Shown here: positions 59,745 to 64,000 of the stretch, piece by piece
Layout of the letters: the number at the start of each line of letters is the position of its first letter
How positions within the stretch are numbered: the first letter of the stretch is position 1
NCBI GenBank assembly: GCA_029256185.1
Contig: JAQSYI010000002.1
Span: 210,900-274,899 of the forward strand
DNA length: 64,000 nucleotides
Origin: Paenibacillaceae bacterium
Lineage (GTDB): Bacteria; Bacillota; Bacilli; Paenibacillales; NBRC-103111
Reading direction: 5' to 3'
The notes under the pieces: generated by a model
The model's input: the letters and a program-made list of their open reading frames with translations, nothing else
The model's database searches: none
Told to the model about the DNA's origin: nothing
Program-made: the position numbers and the translations under genes

Positions 59745-60566
59745 TCATAATCCGGCTTCCGGTCCGGCGGGGGAGGGAATATCCACGACCAGCTCCACCG
59801 GGTAATGGTCGGAGGGATACCTGCCCTGCTCGTGGTAGCGGTTAATGCGGATGGAGCGGACGGCAATCGCATTCTTTTCGAATATCCAATCAATATGCTC
59901 CTTATCCGGGGTACCCTCAAAATGGTGAACGGTTCCGTCCCCGTCCAACGGACAGCCTGCCCCGGTCCAGGTGTCCCGGAAGCCGGAGTCCATAATATCT
60001 CCGAATAACGAATGGGTCTCCTCCAGATTGAAATCCCCCCCAAGAAAAACCGGAAGTTGCGGAGAGGCAACAATCCGGCTGATCCGCTCCAGGATAACCC
60101 GGACCCCCTGTGTCTTGGCCTCCTCCGACAGTCCAAGGTGGGTGTTGAAATAATAGAAGGCGGCCTCGCAATCATGGACAAGGGCGAATCGGGCCCAGGT
60201 GCAAATCCGCGGATATTTGGGCTCGTGCCTGTTCTTGCTGCCTGCCGCATCGGGCGTATCGCTGAGCCAGAACTGCCCCTCTTCCACCACCCGATATTTA
60301 TCCGCACGGTAAAGAATATTGTTGTATTCATCCTCCGTGTTCCCGTAGCGGGATACGCCAACGGACCGATAGTCATCACCCAGCCCTGCGAGCAGGTCTT
60401 CAATCTGGTTGTCATAGCCTTCCTGCAGCCCTGCCAGATCAGGCCCGAAGGAGCGGATGGCCCGGATGGCCAGCCTCCTGCGGTTGTCCCAGCTCTCATC
60501 CCCCGAGCCCGAGGGGTTGCGGATGTTAAAGGTCATCAGCCTTAATTGCAAAACGCCAGTATGCAT
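59745..60566 (-). CDS. Cytoplasmic EEP-family hydrolase
   Basis: 273 residues without a signal peptide. The full EEP metal site is present: LMTFNIRNPSG, LAGLQEG, YFNTHLGLSEEAKTQG, VFLGGDFNLEE, EHIDWIFEKN and YPSDHYPVELVVDI. The family covers nucleases, sphingomyelinases and inositol-phosphate phosphatases; this short form is often found with sugar transporters. GGAGGG lies 7 nt before the ATG. First gene of the leftward operon, facing the AraC sensor gene at 60779. Its linkage with an importer and a second, secreted EEP enzyme argues for a phosphodiester-containing substrate. Confidence 0.9.
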   Translation of the reverse strand: MHTGVLQLRLMTFNIRNPSGSGDESWDNRRRLAIRAIRSFGPDLAGLQEGYDNQIEDLLAGLGDDYRSVGVSRYGNTEDEYNNILYRADKYRVVEEGQFWLSDTPDAAGSKNRHEPKYPRICTWARFALVHDCEAAFYYFNTHLGLSEEAKTQGVRVILERISRIVASPQLPVFLGGDFNLEETHSLFGDIMDSGFRDTWTGAGCPLDGDGTVHHFEGTPDKEHIDWIFEKNAIAVRSIRINRYHEQGRYPSDHYPVELVVDIPSPAGPEAGL

Positions 60567-60778
60567 GTTGATCCCTCCGGTTTATCTGTCGTACCCCCTC
60601 ATCATAGGCAGGGACTGCGGATCTGTCTATTTTGAAAACCGCCTTTTCCTTTCAGATTGCGGCCTTGGGGTTTCGAAATAGGGTAATCGCTTTCACTTTT
60701 CCGCAATCGGGTATCGGTTTTTGTGTATATGCTCTATAGTAGGAGTAGCATTCCAGCAGCAAATGGGAGGAACACCGT

Positions 60779-63109
60779 ATGAAACGCATCCTGGGCCGAC
60801 TGGTCCGCTACAAAACCTTTCAGAAGCTGGCCATTTCTTATTTCCTGCTTGTCCTGCTTACCCTGAGCATGCTTTCCGCCGTGCTGTTTTCCCTCTTTTC
60901 CAACAGCGCCGTGAAGGAAATTGACCGCAATTCCAAAATCATGCTCTCCCAAATCAGCTATGCCTCGGATGTGGTGTACAACCAGGTGATGACCATCGGC
61001 AATGCCCTGATCATCGAGCCCCAGATGGTTGCCTTCCTGAACGACACCAAGGAGGACAAGACCCAAAACTACCATGTCTTCCGGCAACTGTCCCAAATCA
61101 AAAACGCATATCCCTCCCTATACAGCATCGGCATCTATCGCCCCTCCACGGAAACCAATGTGGATACGTCGGGCCTGCCCTTCGACAAGTCCCTGTACGG
61201 CATCAGCAACAAGCAGTACATGGAGTTCTACCCGCGGGAGCTCTCCGCAAGCTTCATCAATAACAGCCAGCCGGTCAAGCTTCTCACCTTTCTGCTTTAT
61301 CCGGACTACTCGCTAAGCTCCTCGGCCAATCCGCTGATCTATATCAATGTGGAAGAGAATACCATTCTGAATACCATCAACAAAATTGACAAAGGAAGCT
61401 TCCGGAACAATGTGTTCGTCATGAACCAGGAGGGGCGTGTGCTCTCCCATACGGATTCCAAGCTGTTTATGAAGGATCTTTCCCCGGAGCGGTATATCCA
61501 GCAGATCCTGCAGGAGAATAAGCCGGAGGACAGCTTCCAAACCATCATCGATAACGAGAAGCATCTGGTTACCTATGTGAAATCCGCTTCGATGAATTGG
61601 TATTTTGTCAGCGTTACCCCATATACGAAGATGATATCCAATATCCGGGATCTGCGGACGGTTACCCTGATTACAGCCGCAGGGCTGGCGCTGGCCGGGC
61701 TACTGTTATCCATTCTGCTGACAAGAAGCATGTATAAGCCTATGTCCTCCCTGTATGATCTGGTAAAGCCCCGGTCCGCCCCCTCCTCCTCCCCGGTCAT
61801 CGATGAATATAAGGTGCTGACGGAGATGTTCCTGTCTCTGGAGGAAAACCAGCGCTCTATGCAGTTTGTGATCAACCGCTCCGCCCGGACGGTGCGGGAG
61901 CATTATTTGCAGGCGCTGCTGAAGGGCAGCACGCGGAACATGGATGCGCCCGAGGAAATCATCGCCATGATTGACCGGCAGCTCACCGGACCGTATTTTT
62001 ACACGGTTGTGTTCAAAATCGATGATATGAAAGCCATGGCGGGCCGCAGCTCCACCGAGCAATCCCTGCTCCGGTTTGCCCTGTGCAATATTGCCAAGGA
62101 AATTCTCGAGCCCTGGGGCGCTTCCGACGTTCTGATTACCGAGGAGAATGAGGCGGTGGCCGTGATCCAGAGTGGCGCCGGCGAGCTTCCGCCCGGACTG
62201 AAGGATGGCCTGCGGTCTGTCCAGGATTTCATGAGCCGCTACTTCAAGCTGACCGTTTCCGCGGGTATCGGCGACCGCTTCAGCGGCCGGAGGAATATCC
62301 AGTATTCCTATTCCTCCGCGCAGCAGTATGTCAAGTACCGGATGATCTACGGCAAACAATCCATACTCGACCAAGCCGAAATCCGTTCCCATTTTACGAC
62401 GGTGCTGAACTATCCCACTGCCGCCGAAAAAAAACTCACCGAGTTGCTCCAGTCGGGAAAACCGGAGGAGATCGGCGAGCAGGTGGAGCTGTTCGTGGGG
62501 CATGTTTCGGCGGCAACCTGCAATCAGGCGGTGACCTATTGCATCCAATTGCTGCTGTCCCAGTTTAAACACTTCGAATATCTGGGCACCAATGATGCTT
62601 CCTTCTTCAACAAATATCTGGATGCGGCGGCAGCCGTTGAAGCGGCGGAGAGTCTGGAGGAGATTACGGGGATTATTCGGGATTTTTGCTTCGGCATCCG
62701 TAGCTTGATCCGGGAGAAAAGCCAATGGCTCAATGCACAGAAGCATAACAGCGTGATTGAAATGGTTCAGGCGCATATTCACGATCATTATGCCGAGGCC
62801 AATCTGTCCCTGGAGACGGTATCCCAATTCGCCGGACTGTCCTCCAGCTATCTAGGGAAGCTGTTCAAGAGCACGGTGGAGATGTCCTTCAGCGAATATC
62901 TGAGCAGCACCCGCCTGGAGAAAGCCCGGGAACTGCTTCTGACCACCGAGGAGACCGCATTTAGGATCAGCGAATCGGTGGGCATGTATAATGTTTCCTA
63001 TTTCACTACCCTGTTCAAAAAGAAATACGGTGTCACCCCCTCCATGTACCGGGAGCGGGCCGCCTTGAAAAGGATCAACGGCAGCGAAACGGATTCTTCC
63101 GGAGAATAA
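60779..63109 (+). CDS. Membrane-bound AraC-family regulator with extracellular sensor
   Basis: 776 residues. Transmembrane helix about 17-40 (ISYFLLVLLTLSMLSAVLFS), Cache-like extracellular domain about 45-280, second helix about 297-320 (LITAAGLALAGLLLSILLTR), cytoplasmic linker, then the AraC pair at the end (LSLETVSQFAGLSSSYLGKL, AFRISESVGMYNVSYFTTLF) closing with GVTPSMYRERAA. GGGAGG precedes the ATG. Divergent from the EEP/transporter operon at 60566 across a 212-bp gap, so it is the probable regulator of that operon. Confidence 0.92.
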   Translation: MKRILGRLVRYKTFQKLAISYFLLVLLTLSMLSAVLFSLFSNSAVKEIDRNSKIMLSQISYASDVVYNQVMTIGNALIIEPQMVAFLNDTKEDKTQNYHVFRQLSQIKNAYPSLYSIGIYRPSTETNVDTSGLPFDKSLYGISNKQYMEFYPRELSASFINNSQPVKLLTFLLYPDYSLSSSANPLIYINVEENTILNTINKIDKGSFRNNVFVMNQEGRVLSHTDSKLFMKDLSPERYIQQILQENKPEDSFQTIIDNEKHLVTYVKSASMNWYFVSVTPYTKMISNIRDLRTVTLITAAGLALAGLLLSILLTRSMYKPMSSLYDLVKPRSAPSSSPVIDEYKVLTEMFLSLEENQRSMQFVINRSARTVREHYLQALLKGSTRNMDAPEEIIAMIDRQLTGPYFYTVVFKIDDMKAMAGRSSTEQSLLRFALCNIAKEILEPWGASDVLITEENEAVAVIQSGAGELPPGLKDGLRSVQDFMSRYFKLTVSAGIGDRFSGRRNIQYSYSSAQQYVKYRMIYGKQSILDQAEIRSHFTTVLNYPTAAEKKLTELLQSGKPEEIGEQVELFVGHVSAATCNQAVTYCIQLLLSQFKHFEYLGTNDASFFNKYLDAAAAVEAAESLEEITGIIRDFCFGIRSLIREKSQWLNAQKHNSVIEMVQAHIHDHYAEANLSLETVSQFAGLSSSYLGKLFKSTVEMSFSEYLSSTRLEKARELLLTTEETAFRISESVGMYNVSYFTTLFKKKYGVTPSMYRERAALKRINGSETDSSGE

Positions 63110-63458
63110 AATGCTGCTCCTTAGAGCAAGGGTATCGAACGGTCCAGAGTTGGGTCGATTGCGTTGCCGCGCTATGACCGGATGAGCCGCTACGCTCCCT
63201 GCTCAATCATCTTGGAGTGTAAGATTTGAATAATATTGTGGTTGGGTACACTTATCCACTGGCTCCTTCGACCGTTGTAAAAAGCAGTACACAGCCCGCT
63301 GCGGACGGTACCCGTGGTCATATCCAAGTCGGTCGCCTGCTTCTGCAACGCGAGCTGGATGGCAGCCGATGCATGGGTGCCAACAATCCGTTTGGCTTCA
63401 CAAGCCTCAACCGACATTAAGTGAAATTATCCTATGTGACATACTTGGCATCTTACAT

Positions 63459-63668
63459 AACAGGCTGAGAGCCTTGATCATCCTATGCGTGGAGGACATT
63501 GGATATCACACAGATCGGCGCCTGGAACAATCCCAGATCCTGCGGCTTGTAACAGGTAATAACATTCATGAGAAACACAATATCATTCTTATGGGCGCAT
63601 CAGGCGCGGGGAAAACCTTTATCGGGTGTGCGCTGGGCCATGCAGCATGTCGCCAATGTTCCCATGTA
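63459..63668 (+). mobile_element. Decayed IS21-family istB fragment
   Basis: The plus strand reads VEDIGYHTDRRLEQSQILRL, then NNIHEKHNIILMGASGAGKT with a complete Walker A, then FIGCALGHAACRQC. This is the N-terminal to middle part of the IstB helper ATPase, with residues missing before VEDIGY and the rest lost after RQC. No istA gene or terminal repeats were recognised; 63110-63458 holds no gene I can support. Confidence 0.75.
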
Positions 63669-63669
63669 T

Positions 63670-64000
63670 CCCAAATGATCTCATCATGAGTGGTTAATAG
63701 AGAGATTTTATGTATAATGGGTTTACAATACTTTACTGATGATTTGATTTTTCTTAATTCCTTCTGTGTTAATGGATTAATGGCCCCATTAAATATAAAT
63801 AAATCCGTAAAATTTGTGTCTTCTCGCTCTAAATATATAACATCATGACTTTTCATTGAATGATGGAATAAACTTGCCAACAGAAACATTTCATCACAAT
63901 CGGCCGCATCGATCAAAAGAAAGTGGCCCATTTCTTCTTTTACTATGATCTTAATTTCGTTTTGTTTCAAAAAAATTGTGTTAACGTCTTTGGAACCAAA
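63670..64000 (-). pseudogene. Unidentified gene, cut by the istB remnant and by the window edge
   Basis: The minus-strand frame is open to the window end and reads MGHFLLIDAADCDEMFLLAS, then HDVIYLEREDTNFTDLFIFN and NPLTQKELRKIKSSVKYCKP. It runs into sequence antisense to istB near 63680, so its true 3' end is gone. AT-rich, similar in base use to the cassette genes. No family recognised; the upstream part lies beyond the window. Confidence 0.5.

Noticed and set aside
61706..62827. 373-codon open frame on the minus strand
   Set aside because: Antisense to the AraC sensor gene, with no ribosome site and a composition typical of reverse-frame translation.
63190..63417. 75-codon minus-strand frame
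   Set aside because: No recognisable family or good start; it lies in decayed sequence beside the istB remnant.

Overview
The window looks like chromosome of a Gram-positive, spore-former-type Bacillota, most likely Paenibacillus or a close relative. Evidence: strong AGGAGG-type ribosome sites with frequent TTG and GTG starts; three copies of the Paenibacillus-style carbohydrate uptake set (lipoprotein binding protein plus LplB-like and YtcP-like permeases, no ATPase gene); AraC-type regulators fused to extracellular sensors; a YesM/YesN two-component pair; a modular secreted polysaccharide lyase with an S-layer anchor remnant. No rRNA, tRNA or CRISPR was seen.

Layout. 0-5.6 kb: a partial MerR regulator, an OmpR-type two-component system, and a three-gene glycolipid set (LafA-like and LafB-like glycosyltransferases plus a VTT-domain membrane protein). 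5.7-8.4 kb: an 897-residue protein of no recognised family. 8.5-11.2 kb: a PlsC-like acyltransferase, an orphan LarA-like gene and the decayed end of a beta-helix protein. 11.3-17.4 kb: first sugar transporter with its membrane-bound AraC regulator. 17.6-20.6 kb: MerR regulator, OFA-type MFS transporter and SDR oxidoreductase behind a 19-bp-spacer promoter. 20.6-23.9 kb: a deleted GRP sugar transporter, an AraC gene with an in-frame stop, and a MerR fusion with a C-terminal pentapeptide-like region. 24-27.2 kb: glycyl-radical enzyme and its activase.

27.7-33.1 kb and 46.3-49.6 kb are the most unusual parts. Both are AT-rich runs of small unrelated genes (acetyltransferases, P-loop kinases, methyltransferase, HAD and histidine phosphatases, cupin, DUF3885, unknowns), all on the minus strand and mostly without visible promoters. 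They are separated by related but non-identical imperfect inverted repeats of roughly 65-110 bp. The left end of these repeats often carries a CCTAAC-type box and sometimes contains the gene's own stop codon. The right end carries a TTCGYGAATAC...AACGTT-type box. This is the layout of integron gene cassettes with attC sites. A decayed tyrosine recombinase starts at 49689 and points away from the second block, as an integrase would. It has an internal deletion, and its catalytic tyrosine codon reads TAA. I infer an integron-like cassette system, now without a functional recombinase in this window.

34-46 kb: a polysaccharide-degradation locus with a large heparinase/alginate-lyase-like protein, binding protein, two permeases and a YesN/YesM pair. 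50.5-63.1 kb: another transporter operon, read leftward from 60566. It carries two endonuclease/exonuclease/phosphatase (EEP) enzymes, one cytoplasmic and one secreted with CBM6-like modules, plus DUF1861, MgtC and HAD proteins. A divergent AraC sensor gene sits at its head. Together these suggest use of a phosphodiester-containing glycan. The right edge holds a decayed IS21 istB fragment that interrupts an unidentified gene.
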